Assembly: GCA_021808875.1 (NCBI GenBank)
Contig: JAKBAU010000003.1
Location: 1-47,545 of the forward strand
Source: Pseudomonadota bacterium
Lineage (GTDB): Bacteria > Pseudomonadota > Alphaproteobacteria > Micropepsales > Micropepsaceae
DNA: 47,545 nucleotides
Reading direction: 5' to 3'
The position numbers were made by a program, and so were the translations under genes. The notes under the pieces are model-generated. The model did no database searches. It saw only the letters and a list, made by a program, of their open reading frames with translations, and was not told where the DNA came from. Positions 16,787 to 26,033 of the stretch are shown here, piece after piece (the stretch's first letter is position 1; each line of letters begins with the position of its first letter).

Positions 16787-17070
16787 CAGCCCTTGTCTGC
16801 GGCGAGCCGGTCACGGACGCGGGCCATGACCTCGGCCTCCATCGCCGCAAGGTCTTCCCGCGTGGAGACGGTCCTGACGTGTCCGGCCTCGATGTCGGCA
16901 ATGCCAGCTTTAGCCTCGGAAACCAGATCATCTTCGAGGTCGAGGTCCTCGGCGTAGCGGCGCGCCGCCTCAGCCAAGAAATCAGCCGTGTCCGCGACGC
17001 GGCCTTCGGCGACCTGGCGGTCGATGATTGCTTGCAACTCATCCGGCAGGCGGACTTGAACGACACCCAT
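16786..17070 (-). CDS. parD: ParD/CopG-type ribbon-helix-helix antitoxin
   Basis: 94 residues from ATG 17070 with GGAGG five bases upstream. The N-terminus VVQVRLPDELQAIIDRQVAE is the beta strand and first helix of a ribbon-helix-helix fold, followed by a helical, acidic C-terminal region (DLDLEDDLVSEAKAGIADIE) that would wrap the toxin. In the family the antitoxin binds its own promoter as a dimer and neutralises ParE. It overlaps the broken toxin gene by one base. The antitoxin frame is intact, which fits loss of the toxin under relaxed selection or a protective anti-addiction role. Confidence 0.85.
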   Translation of the reverse strand: MGVVQVRLPDELQAIIDRQVAEGRVADTADFLAEAARRYAEDLDLEDDLVSEAKAGIADIEAGHVRTVSTREDLAAMEAEVMARVRDRLAADKG

Positions 17071-17226
17071 GAAAACCTCCGGCGCGCATTTTAGCCGGTT
17101 CGAGTCAATCTGGCACGCCCCGATATCCTTGTCGCTGGCGGCGCGGAGGCCAACGATGAAAAAGCAGGGCCCGGAGAGGTTGCACCCCCTCCGGGCCGGG
17201 CAGCAAACGCTAGGTGACGGTCAATA

Positions 17227-19443
17227 ATGTCCGATGTGTCGGCGACAAACAAGAAACTGATGGCGCGGCGCGGTTCCACGCTTGGCGCCATGGAGATCAA
17301 CAGGGCCGCGTATGCGGAGGACCTGGCCAAGCTCCGGCGGGGGCGCCACCGGCGCCGGACCGTAACCGGCGAGGTCCAACGCGTCGATGTACGCACCGGA
17401 GCAGGGGAGCCGGATGAGGTTTTGGTTCTGCGGCTCAGGAACGACCGGCACTTTCCAGGGAAACGCATCCGCTTTGCCGACGGGTTGGTAAAGATTGCCG
17501 ACTATGCCGGAGGCGCTTGGTTCAGACCGCTGACCATCGTAGTAGATGGTATCGAGTCCTTGCACACGGTGTTCTGCCGGGTCGCCGAGGCGCTGGACGG
17601 CCCAGGCTTCACGGTTCGAGGCGGCCTGGTGGAAACCGCCGACCCCCGCTCGGTAACACGCCGCAAGCGGTTCCGTCCGACGATCCGGCAGGACGGAAAA
17701 GTCGTTCAGCGCGGCGCGCCCAAGGGTCTGATTGACGTCCCGCGCCGGTGGCTCGTTCTTGACCTCGACGACCTCCCGAATTTTTGGGGTCTTGACCCGC
17801 GGACCAGCGGGAACACGGCGGTCACAATCATCCTCACCGATCTGTGCCCGCCCGAGATCGCCGGAGCCAGGGTATCCTGGCAGTGGTCATCAAGCGCCTG
17901 CGCATGGATATCCAAGGCCGATCCGCGTCCGTTGACGGACGGCCAGGTCCCCGCCGACCTATCCCTGCACGTTCGCATCTGGCTCGACCGGCCGATCGGC
18001 GAACAGGAGGCACGTGGTCTCCTCAAGCGGCTGCGCCTGCATGCGACGCTGCGGCTGGCGGAGCGCGCCGCCCATGCCGCCGAGGACGCTCTCGTCATCG
18101 ACCCAGCACCGGCCACCTACAACCAGCCGGTCTATAGCATCCGCCCCGAAGTGACCGGCATGCCGGACCCTCTGCCAGGGGAGATGCGCTACGGCTTGCT
18201 GCTGTCCGGACGGGACGCCGTCCGGGTCGACACCCTGCTAGCCGAGCTGCCTGCGCCGCAGACGCTCACAGAACGGCAGTTGACCACGGAGGAGCGGGCA
18301 GAGCGGCGGCGCGCCATGCGGGAGGCAGCGTCTAAGCGACGCCAGGCGGCCACACAGGCGCCGGAGACGACAGCGGCCGTCCTGCCCCGTCCACCTACTC
18401 CCCGGCAGGACGGCCGGATCCACAAGAGGCAGGCCGCTGCCAAGGCAGCGCTCGAGGCATACGACCGCAAGCGCGCTGACACATCGGGGCGGCGCTGGAA
18501 GGGCATGACGCTGAAGAAGATGGTCTTTCGCTTCCGCGCCCTGGACGACATCGAGCGCATTGTCGACCGTCGGCGACAGACGGATCCGGCTTGGAGCGCA
18601 GGCGTGCCACCAGGCATGCGCAGGCGGGTTATGTTGGAGGTAGGCTCCCTGCTGTCGTGGACTATGTCCTGCGATCAGATCGGCAATGTAGGGCCACGTG
18701 TTCTCAACATCGGCAAGCTCAAAGAGGCGATAGCGGAGTATGCCAACCGCTTGGTCAGCGCGGACTGGTTCCAAGATGAATGGCTCGCCCGCGGCGCCGA
18801 TGCCGGAATCCTCGAAGCGGCCCTGGAGGCAAAGCAAGGCCTCATGCGCCCCGCGAAAGGCGCCCCCTCCTTCGGCATGGACCCGCGCCATGATCCGAGT
18901 TGGGACTACCTCATGGAACTCATGCGACCGACCGTGGAGGAGATGCACGACCTGCATGCACTGCGCACCGATGCTGTCCGCAAGCATCAGGAGAGGCGCG
19001 CTGCGGGCAAGCCAACCATCGACGACCGACGTGAGCGTGAAGCCACCTCCTCCGAGAAAGCGACGAGGCCGTGGGAGGCGGCGGACGTCAGCGAGAGCAC
19101 ATGGCGCCGTGTGCGTGCCGGTCTCGCCGCGGCCATCGTCGAGCAGCGGTGCCGGTCTCGTCGTAACAGCATAACCGAGAAACAAGCCAAGGCCATCGCA
19201 ACCGGGCGCATGCAGGCTGCCGTCGCATCCGGCGTGGCAGTGGATTTGACCGTTCTGCTGTCCGAGTATCAAGGGACGACAACGCCGAGGACGGAGGCTG
19301 GCAGGCAGGATGGAAACGTCAGTCACAAGCCATGGGAGGAGGCGGGGCTCAGCGAAAGAACCTGGTTCCGTCGCCAAGCCGAGCAGCGAGCACAGGCAAA
19401 ACCCGTGGAGGTCATCGACTACGATAAGGAAGCACCGTGGTGA
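17227..19443 (+). CDS. Primase-like replication protein (AEP-type core, C-terminal HTH repeats)
   Basis: 738 residues. The middle shows a likely archaeo-eukaryotic primase pattern: WLVLDLDD with D179 and D181, SSSACAW at 221-227, and LSLHVRIWLD with H248 and W252. In that family these supply metal-binding aspartates and nucleotide contacts. Residues about 350-430 are charged and flexible. The C-terminal part holds two copies of a short module, RPWEAADVSESTWRR (from 614) and KPWEEAGLSERTWFRR (from 701), a (K/R)PWE-x-x-(G/D)-(L/V)SE-x-TW motif that reads as a small HTH. Initiation of plasmid or element replication is the likely role. No helicase motif is present. Start ATG 17227 has a weak ribosome site. 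A 64-bp stretch of its 3' end is repeated downstream. Confidence 0.65.
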   Translation: MSDVSATNKKLMARRGSTLGAMEINRAAYAEDLAKLRRGRHRRRTVTGEVQRVDVRTGAGEPDEVLVLRLRNDRHFPGKRIRFADGLVKIADYAGGAWFRPLTIVVDGIESLHTVFCRVAEALDGPGFTVRGGLVETADPRSVTRRKRFRPTIRQDGKVVQRGAPKGLIDVPRRWLVLDLDDLPNFWGLDPRTSGNTAVTIILTDLCPPEIAGARVSWQWSSSACAWISKADPRPLTDGQVPADLSLHVRIWLDRPIGEQEARGLLKRLRLHATLRLAERAAHAAEDALVIDPAPATYNQPVYSIRPEVTGMPDPLPGEMRYGLLLSGRDAVRVDTLLAELPAPQTLTERQLTTEERAERRRAMREAASKRRQAATQAPETTAAVLPRPPTPRQDGRIHKRQAAAKAALEAYDRKRADTSGRRWKGMTLKKMVFRFRALDDIERIVDRRRQTDPAWSAGVPPGMRRRVMLEVGSLLSWTMSCDQIGNVGPRVLNIGKLKEAIAEYANRLVSADWFQDEWLARGADAGILEAALEAKQGLMRPAKGAPSFGMDPRHDPSWDYLMELMRPTVEEMHDLHALRTDAVRKHQERRAAGKPTIDDRREREATSSEKATRPWEAADVSESTWRRVRAGLAAAIVEQRCRSRRNSITEKQAKAIATGRMQAAVASGVAVDLTVLLSEYQGTTTPRTEAGRQDGNVSHKPWEEAGLSERTWFRRQAEQRAQAKPVEVIDYDKEAPW
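19247..19310 (+). repeat. 64-bp direct repeat, copy 1 (inside primase-like gene)
   Basis: Begins TGACCGTTCTGCTGTCCGAG and encodes LTVLLSEYQGTTTPRTEAG within the C-terminal region of the primase-like protein. It is identical over 64 bases to 19470-19533. Confidence 0.95.
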
Positions 19444-19469
19444 CGGCGGCCGACGTCTGGCAGTTAACG

Positions 19470-19533
19470 TGACCGTTCTGCTGTCCGAGTATCAAGGGAC
19501 GACAACGCCGAGGACGGAGGCTGGCAGGCAGGA
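19470..19533 (+). repeat. 64-bp direct repeat, copy 2 (after the stop codon)
   Basis: Perfect copy of 19247-19310, offset by 223 bases. The bases just beyond also partly match (GG-A/C-AACG). It lies between the primase-like gene and the 3' end of the minus-strand gene at 19545. Likely a segmental duplication, but a functional repeated site such as a replication or recombination site is possible. Confidence 0.95.
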
Positions 19534-19544
19534 GGGCAACGCCC

Positions 19545-20003
19545 TTAGTAGAAGACTTCAGGCACCCCCAACGCCTTCCCCAATCCCCAGGTCCGCAGCG
19601 CGTAACACAGGTGTAGCCGCAGCTCGATATCCGGCTCACCGGAGCCTGCTTCGCCGAGTCCGTAGACAGAGTTCTTGGTCCGTAGCCGCTTTCCCGGCAG
19701 GTCCAGGACGGCCACAGGCGACGTAATCCATACAACGCCAGCGGCCCGCGCCCATCCGAGCGCCCAAGTCTCCACCAACTCGCTACCGGTGCCGCGAATC
19801 CGCAGGGTAACCAGATACCAGCCGTCGATGGTGTCTCGCGCTCGCCCGGCCGGAACCGTTCCTGCCAGGCGAGCCAAGTCATCCTCGGAAGCCAAGCCGA
19901 TGCTGGAGGTATCGCAGCCGATGCGCACGATGTCGCCCAGAGATGAGGGAATCGCCTGTTCAACGGCTTTCCGCAGCCTGTCGTTGTCATTGTCCGCAGT
20001 CAT
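19545..20003 (-). CDS. Hypothetical protein
   Basis: 152 residues from ATG 20003 (TADNDNDRLRKAVEQAIPSS ...); the frame extends to 20129 without a ribosome site and would overlap the upstream gene. The central part alternates strands and turns (DTIDGWYLVTLRIRGTGSEL, VVWITSPVAVLDLPGKRLR), and the end LHLCYALRTWGLGKALGVPEVFY is helical. No family recognised. It lies just downstream of the 262-residue gene on the same strand (92 bases), so they may be co-transcribed, and converges on the primase-like gene. Confidence 0.5.
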   Translation of the reverse strand: MTADNDNDRLRKAVEQAIPSSLGDIVRIGCDTSSIGLASEDDLARLAGTVPAGRARDTIDGWYLVTLRIRGTGSELVETWALGWARAAGVVWITSPVAVLDLPGKRLRTKNSVYGLGEAGSGEPDIELRLHLCYALRTWGLGKALGVPEVFY

Positions 20004-20094
20004 CGCAAAAACCCCATCGCCGACCCGGCATGCAGCAGCCCGACGAGCGACCAGACGACCAAGTGAGCCCGCTGCCGTAGCGTCCACCGGCTCA

Positions 20095-20883
20095 TCACCC
20101 TGCCTCGGACAACAGCGCGCCATTGTCATCCACCGGCCCGGCTGCCCCGGTTGCCGCGTCCAGGCGCCGTGAGAGCGCTACGGCCATCGCCACTACGCCC
20201 TCGGCCCACAGGCCGCCACCGACATGGTCAACTTGCAGTCCTCCGTCGGCGCCAACGCCGATGCGGGTGACGGTGACCGGCACGGTGTCCGGGTACGCCG
20301 CGACGTGTGGCGCGATGAGCACGTTACCGTTGGTCTGCGTGGTGACGACCTCGGGCTGCGACGAGAGCAGGCGGAGCATGCCGTCTACGAGGTCGAGCCA
20401 GCCGGTAGGGACATCGACCGGACCACGGAGCACATCAGCGCGCCACCCGACCACGTCGGCGAGCTTGAAGCCCAGCGGCGGCATGGTCATCCGTCCCCGC
20501 TTGTCCAATCCGGGCTGAGTGTAAACCAAACCCTCGATTTCGCCGGGAGCCCGGGTGACCCACCATTTCGCGCGATCCCCGAGCCGCCCCGGCAGGCCGG
20601 ATGCTTCGGAGATGCGGCTCGACATCTCCTCGGCGAGGTCGGTCGCTCCATCATCTGCTTCGGTTGTGCCCCAGTAATAGCGGAGGGTGCCGAATTTTTC
20701 TTTGACTTGGCTGGTATGAGACGCGGGGCGATCTTCAACCTCGGCACGCCAGCATAGGACATCAGACAGCGCGTCCAACAGGCCAAACCAGCCGTCGCCG
20801 CACTCGAACGGGTAGGGGCCCCGTGTAGCTCCATAGAGCGCCGGATAACGATGTGTGAGCAGTGAGGCGAGGGCCTGGCGCAT
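20095..20883 (-). CDS. Hypothetical protein of phage/plasmid type (GDGW...VKEKFGTLRYY)
   Basis: 262 residues from ATG 20883 with GGAG seven bases upstream. The first 75 residues hold a pattern common in uncharacterised phage and plasmid proteins: FECGDGWFGLLDALSDVL, then QVKEKFGTLRYYWG. The usual cysteine pair after this element is not seen here. The C-terminal half (GWLDLVDGMLRLLSSQPEVV ... GLWAEGVVAMAVALSRRLDA) is different and unassigned. Function unknown; the pattern recurs in mobile elements. Confidence 0.6.
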   Translation of the reverse strand: MRQALASLLTHRYPALYGATRGPYPFECGDGWFGLLDALSDVLCWRAEVEDRPASHTSQVKEKFGTLRYYWGTTEADDGATDLAEEMSSRISEASGLPGRLGDRAKWWVTRAPGEIEGLVYTQPGLDKRGRMTMPPLGFKLADVVGWRADVLRGPVDVPTGWLDLVDGMLRLLSSQPEVVTTQTNGNVLIAPHVAAYPDTVPVTVTRIGVGADGGLQVDHVGGGLWAEGVVAMAVALSRRLDAATGAAGPVDDNGALLSEAG

Positions 20884-21589
20884 GGGACGGCTCCGGGATA
20901 TCTGGGCAACGGGATAATGTTCTAGATCGCCTTGGTAACGGTGTCAATAATGAAGCCGCTTCAAATATCAGCGTCAGGTGCGTTGATGGCCGGTTGGTGT
21001 CCGGCGCCGGATGCGGAAGCCGGGCGGCAGGTGGCGCAGCCCGAAGGCGTCGGAAATGGCTGGAATCCGGGAGCGCTGACGGCCGGTAGGTGAGGGGGGC
21101 CTGCCGCAGATTTTTTCTCCGCCATCGCGTGCGCGATTTCTGCTGCCAATCCTCCACCACCGGCCGACGCCAGACCACCCGGTAAACCTGGTCAGAGCCG
21201 CCGGTGGACGGCGCTCGATGCCTCGGCCACCTCGGACAGCACCCCCGCCCCCTGACGGTCCCATGGAGCCGTTCTGCCGGTCGGCCTGAAATGGCAACGG
21301 GCGGCCCGAAGACCGCCCGCCATCCGAAATCCTTGTCCGCCTGAAGGAATCAGCGGCTACGTGTATCGACACACAATGATGTACGCCCCGACGCGCAATA
21401 AAGGCCAGTTTCCGGCGCACATTATCTGAGACGGAAGCGACCGTCGGACGCACTGGCGCTTACGGCGCTCCACGTCAGCGCGGCCATCGCCGCCGCACAA
21501 GTCGTCGTCATTCGTGGACATATCGGCCTGCCTTCCGTGCACGCGGTGGCGCGCAGGCGGCCGGGAGCGGGCTACCTGCGCGGGTCGGG
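20884..21589. other. Gap without a supported gene
   Basis: About 700 bases. A short minus-strand frame (20961-21149, TTG start, ending INAPDADI*) contains AAEIAHAMAEKKSAAG but is proline-rich and has a poorly spaced ribosome site. Other frames are arginine- and proline-rich shadows. The left part may hold the promoter of the 20883 gene, and the right part probably the lost 5' end of the helicase pseudogene. Confidence 0.4.
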
Positions 21590-23600
21590 GATAGCTATTC
21601 GACGGTTGGCAGGCGCGCCGGTCATCTTGACCGGTCCGGATGTTTATGAGGGCGGCCCTCAGACCCTGGGCGGCATGTGGGTGAGGGCTATTACATCGCC
21701 GTGGTCGTCGACGAGGCACATGTCAACTTCGGCACCACGGCACGCCAGGCGGCCGCGTTCTATCTCGAGGTGCTCAGGCCGGATTTCACCTTCCTGGTGA
21801 CCGCCACGCCTAAGGATGACGAGCTAGAAGCGTGCCGCCGGGCGGCGAAAATCGGCGAGGTCAACCGTATCGAGATCGGCCGTGACGAGGTTGTCGCTGC
21901 CTTTCTCAACAAAATCGGCGTGAAGGCGGTGCATTTCCGGGCCGACGCCCGTGACGAGCGGCTTCTCGATATGTAGGAGGTCGCCGTCTTTGCGGCCCTC
22001 GAGCGCCACAAGCTCATCAAGGCCTCGTTGGCCGCCAAGGGCGTCAACCCGGTGCCGCTCATGCTGATCCAGGTCGACAATGCAGTGAAGGGCGAGGCTG
22101 ACTCGGTCGCGCGGGTCAAGGACATGCTGTCGGACTACGGCGTCGATCCCTCCGTTGTCGCCGTGCATACCTCGGGCGAGCCTGATCCGTTCTTCCACAC
22201 GCTCGCCTATGACGAGACCAGGGAAATCCTGATCTTCAGGATGGTAGCCGCCACGGGCTTCGACGCGCCCCGTGCTTGCACCTTGGTGTCGCTCCGCCAG
22301 ACCGTTGGACCGGAATTCGGCCTTCAGATTCTCGGCCGCATCATGCGTGTCCATCAGCGGGTTCAGCCGCTGCATCCTTACGCCTCTGATCCGCCGCGTG
22401 CAGATACCAATGTCCTCGACTACGGCGACGTATTCCTGGCCAACCCCGGCCAGCAGACCGGCATCATCAGCGCAGCCGAGGAGCTCAAAGCAATCCGGGA
22501 CGGCATCCAGACCGTCACCGACAACGTGGTGTGGTTGATTTCGGGGCGAACCGGGCGGTGCTACTCCACCCAGAGCAAGGCTTTGCCGAGCTGCTCGATC
22601 CACCGGCGCACTCTGCCGAGGGCGGGGATGTCGTTGCCGCTCCCGCCAACGACGATGCGGAGGGCAGCGAGGCCGAGGGACGACAGATCGAACTGGCGCC
22701 GGTGAGGGCGGCGGCCTCGCGCATTCAGAGCCTGCTTGAGCTCACAAGTCCCAGTCCTGTTCCGGCTGCCGAGGTGCCGTCGCCCGGAACTGCCGCGCCA
22801 GTCCAAGGGCCACTTAGGAGCAAAGAGTATCCTCTGCGCACGGACATCGAGTTCCCGCGTAAGCTGGCCCGTGAGGTCATGCCTAAGACCATGGATGGCT
22901 TGGTCACCTGCATGGCACAGCGTATCGAGATCGACGCCGCGACCTCAAGCCTGCCTTGATCGCACGGCTCAAGACCGAGGTTGAGAACGCGGGCATGGAC
23001 CCGATGACCGAAAAGGAGCTGCGCTGCGCCGTCGACCTGATCGGGATGGCGAAGCCGCAACTGCTTCACGAGGCCTGTCGGTCATGCCTAGCGCAAGTGG
23101 TAACCGTAGAACAGGACGTCGAGATCCCGGCGATCTATGACGGGCCCGTCGGCCTCGAGGAGGCCAGGAGGTCGCTGTATGGCGTATTCCCAGCCCGACA
23201 TGAACAACGAGGAACTTGCCTTCGCCCGTGTGCTTGACGAGGACGCGACCGGCACGGTACTTTGGTGGCTGCGCAACGTTAGCCGGGCGCGCTGGGCAGT
23301 TTCGATCGTGCTGCCGAACGGCGAGCGCCACTATCCCGACTTCGTCATCGGAGGCGATGCCCGGCGCCGCAGTGAGGACCACATCGCGCTCGCCGAGGTC
23401 AAGGACGATGGCCGGACGGCCGCTTGTTCGCGACCAAGAACACGGATAAGGTGCGGATCGAGCACAGCACCTACCGGTCGGCTCTGATGGTGTTCCCGGA
23501 CCAGTCGGGAGATTGGATCAACCTCGCGTACCGCGCGGACATCCAGCGGCACGTGCCTACTACCAGGTTCACGGTGAAGGACCTCCTCTGGGTGCAGTGA
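21590..23600 (+). pseudogene. Decayed helicase-nuclease (type III restriction R / DEAD-helicase type)
   Basis: Pieces of one large protein lie in order in changing frames. They are VILTGPDVYEGGPQTLGGM (near 21625); VVVDEAHVNF and FTFLVTATPKDDE, helicase motifs II (DEAH) and III (TATP); GFDAPRACTLVSLRQ then FGLQILGRIMRVHQR, motifs V and VI; a linker; and GERHYPDFVIGG ... IALAEVKDD, a PD-(D/E)xK nuclease core, ending TVKDLLWVQ at 23600. An in-frame TAG (21974-21976) and shifts near 21677, 22540, 22935, 23190 and 23425 break it. Walker A is missing, so the 5' end is deleted. The domain order fits type III restriction subunits or related defence helicases. At this damage level the gene is dead. 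Confidence 0.8.
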
Positions 23601-23628
23601 GCTGGTGGGAACGATCGGGGTATGCACG

Positions 23629-24162
23629 ATGACCAAGCGCAAGCCATCGAACCTTCCAGTGCCCCCATCGGGATTTTACACGATGGCCAGACGCAATCTC
23701 GGGGGCGTAAAGCGGATCTTGGCTACGATGCCGGACGAGCGCGAGCGCAACTGTGACCCATGCATCCAATTCCTGCTGGGATGGTCCTGCGAGGGTTACC
23801 TAAAGACCTTTCTGGCCGCCAACAAGATGTCAGACAAGGAACTCAGGTTGGAGATTGGCCACGACCTGATCGAGGCTTTCGAGGTAGCGACAGCCAAAGG
23901 GCTCGACTACCCGGAGATTGGCCGCCTGCACATCGTCATCGGCCATCTGGCGCCTGGCCATCTCGACATGCATTGGCGCTACATGCCGACAAATGCGGAC
24001 GGTTCAGAGAGGCAGTTCAACCTGGTCTGGCCATCTCTTGCCATCCCAGCGCTGGATGCACTGGACCAGGCCGTGTGGTCGTGGGTGCAAACGGACTTCG
24101 GCAAGACACTCGCGGAGCAAGGATTGTCGCCGCACCCCGGCTGGCGGCCGGTGTTGGACTAG
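23629..24162 (+). CDS. Hypothetical protein with HEPN-like helical segment
   Basis: 177 residues from ATG 23629; GTG 23605 is an alternative. The stretch QFLLGWSCEGYLKTFLAANK ... ELRLEIGHDLIEAFEVATAKG resembles the helices of HEPN-like or uncharacterised proteins in which a GHDL motif follows a helix carrying a conserved Glu. No Rx4-6H motif is present. The rest is unassigned. It starts 28 bases after the helicase-nuclease pseudogene and is intact, so it may once have been co-transcribed with it. No function can be stated; a defence link is only positional. Confidence 0.5.
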   Translation: MTKRKPSNLPVPPSGFYTMARRNLGGVKRILATMPDERERNCDPCIQFLLGWSCEGYLKTFLAANKMSDKELRLEIGHDLIEAFEVATAKGLDYPEIGRLHIVIGHLAPGHLDMHWRYMPTNADGSERQFNLVWPSLAIPALDALDQAVWSWVQTDFGKTLAEQGLSPHPGWRPVLD

Positions 24163-24173
24163 AGTTTGTGCGA

Positions 24174-24368
24174 TCAGCCTCGAGGGGTCGCCAGCAGGCC
24201 GCGGACGGCCAGATCCACGGTTCGTGGCATCGGCAGTTTGCTAGTCTCGTAGCGGCTGAGCGTGCTCATGTTGATCCCGAGCGCGACGGCGAACGCCTCG
24301 TAAGTCAGCCCCAGCGTCTGCCGGGCGTCCCTCAGAGTGTTCTTCGCATCGACAGAATGCACAGACAT
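24174..24368 (-). CDS. Small XRE-family transcriptional regulator
   Basis: 64 residues: AKNTLRDARQTLGLTYEAFA then VALGINMSTLSRYETSKLPM is a complete XRE helix-turn-helix with the typical LS-R-Y/W-E after the recognition helix. There is no C-terminal domain, so it is probably a single-domain repressor or orphan antitoxin. No ideal ribosome site. It converges on the HEPN-like gene at 24162. Its upstream region (24369-24600) is AT-richer and may carry its operator. Confidence 0.7.
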   Translation of the reverse strand: MSVHSVDAKNTLRDARQTLGLTYEAFAVALGINMSTLSRYETSKLPMPRTVDLAVRGLLATPRG

Positions 24369-24603
24369 ATCGGAATCTCAAAACAACGTCGCCCTTATGT
24401 GTAGAGTAGTTGCGTGGCGCAACTCACGCAAGGGTTCTGAAGCAAGCGACCCGAGAAACTAGGCCATTGAAATTGGTGTCAACATGAGGACCACCTGCGA
24501 TTGGCCCTTATGCGGCCACACAAGGATTTCGTAGGTCGGCGGATCTTTCCACCGACAAAGAGTGCGAAAGGGTCTAGGATTTGAAGCCGTTGCATCCGGC
24601 ATC

Positions 24604-24960
24604 TCACTCTTCGCCGGTGATCCATCCCTCCTGGATGGTATGGTCGAGTTCAAAAATTTCGTCCTCCTCCAGCCATGTGACATGGAAGCCAACCCGCAGC
24701 ACCGCGTTCTTCTCGTCGACCACGGTGTACGCCACGAGCGGATCCATGAGCTCCGCCATTGCCGCCGGGTAGCGATTGGGCTGCTCGAACCATTCTGCGA
24801 TGGCGCACTCAACCGCCTTCTCGTCGCCTCCCTTGAGGATCGCATTGTTGGCAACCAGGAGCGCCAGGCGCCCGATGGAGTCGTCCGTGATATCGGCGGG
24901 TATCACTCCACGGCGGGTTGGAAAAAGCCCAACAGCACGGGTCAGTTCTGGCAACGGCAT
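24604..24960 (-). CDS. Small acidic hypothetical protein
   Basis: 118 residues (PLPELTRAVGLFPTRRGVIP ... FHVTWLEEDEIFELDHTIQE), acidic toward the C-terminus, with alternating strands that suggest a small alpha/beta fold. A plus-strand frame covers the same region but shows only biased composition. No family recognised. No nearby partner on the same strand within 230 bases. Confidence 0.45.
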   Translation of the reverse strand: MPLPELTRAVGLFPTRRGVIPADITDDSIGRLALLVANNAILKGGDEKAVECAIAEWFEQPNRYPAAMAELMDPLVAYTVVDEKNAVLRVGFHVTWLEEDEIFELDHTIQEGWITGEE

Positions 24961-26033
24961 GAATCGGTCCTCGTGCGGCGGAAAACGCCGTGTTTACCGG
25001 ACACCGCAGGCCGAAACCACCTAAAAAGCGGTTATGTCGCAACTTGGGTTGATGGAAGAGGCACGGGTTGTCCGAGACTGTGCGCTTACCGGTGACGAAA
25101 TGGTGCCACGACGCGGAAACTTATCGTTTTCCTGAAGCTACGGTCCCCAAACCGTCCCCGATCTCTGGAATCCAGGCCGTGGCGCGAGGGTGCCGCATTT
25201 GGCCCGCCGCGAGTCATGGATCCGCACGCCATCCGACGTCACCTGCTTGCTGGCGGTCAAGGCCCAAGCCGTCTGTGAAACGAGTAGGGGCGTCCGCGAT
25301 GCATCCGGCGAGCTTGATCATTGTGGTGGTATATCGGAGCCGATGCCGGGGGCAATCCATATTACCGGACATTCTTGCATGGCCCCAGGCAACCGGGGCG
25401 GGCAACGGGAGGGCGGTATCGCGCGCGGTGCAATTCTTCCTGCCATCGGACAGCGTCTAGACCCGGGGCCGGGCGGCCGCGGGGCATCAGTGTGGGCGTC
25501 CAGGCCGGTGGCCACCAAGAGGGAGTTGGTTGCCCGCCGCGAACGTAGGGGGAGGCAAGCCGACGTAACCCCAGGCGAGCGAGCATTCCAGTTCGAATTC
25601 GCGGTCACCCGCGAGGGGCGGGCGATCTCGTCGACCAACCGCGCCCCCGGCGGGATACGCCACTCGGCCAACCGCGGCATCTGTGCGTCGAAAGTGCGCG
25701 TCACCTTGGTGTTCAGAGGCACGACGTAGCAGCATTTTTGAAACCACGAAGTTTCAAAAGCTTAGGCTGATTCTGTTCGAACTCCTCGCCACGATTGCAT
25801 GCCATTGAGCGTGCCATCCAGGCCGACTTTCCCGAAAACATGCTTGGCGTGCGTCCAATGAAGGACAGCAAGCCGCCATTTTCGTGGCGGGGGTCCGGTG
25901 ACTTTCCCGAAAGTGGTTGGATAACGGCCTTTTAAGGCTGGTAAGCCATCCGATAGACGAGGTTACGCGGCGGCTTTCCTGAACGAGTTCCCCAGCAGTG
26001 GCACGGTATCTGGACGTGTAGAAAAGGGGCGGA
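24961..26033. other. About 1.07 kb without a supported gene; two copies of a 13-bp motif
   Basis: Frames on both strands overlap without family motifs or good start sites. Near the right end, GACTTTCCCGAAA occurs at about 25823-25835 and again at about 25900-25912; the second copy extends to a near-palindrome ACTTTCCCGAAAGT. These may be repeated operator-like sites or chance. The stretch is probably decayed coding DNA. Confidence 0.35.

Noticed and set aside
17168..17197. GGCCCGGAG / CTCCGGGCC hairpin considered as a terminator
   Set aside because: The T-run is on the minus strand, where no transcript is expected to end; may be only a GC-rich palindrome.
3578..21976. Reassignment of TAG to an amino acid to explain the two in-frame stops
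   Set aside because: Several intact genes here end in TAG (for example at 6522, 24162, 27543 and 37442) and no suppressor tRNA is visible; C-to-T mutation is simpler.
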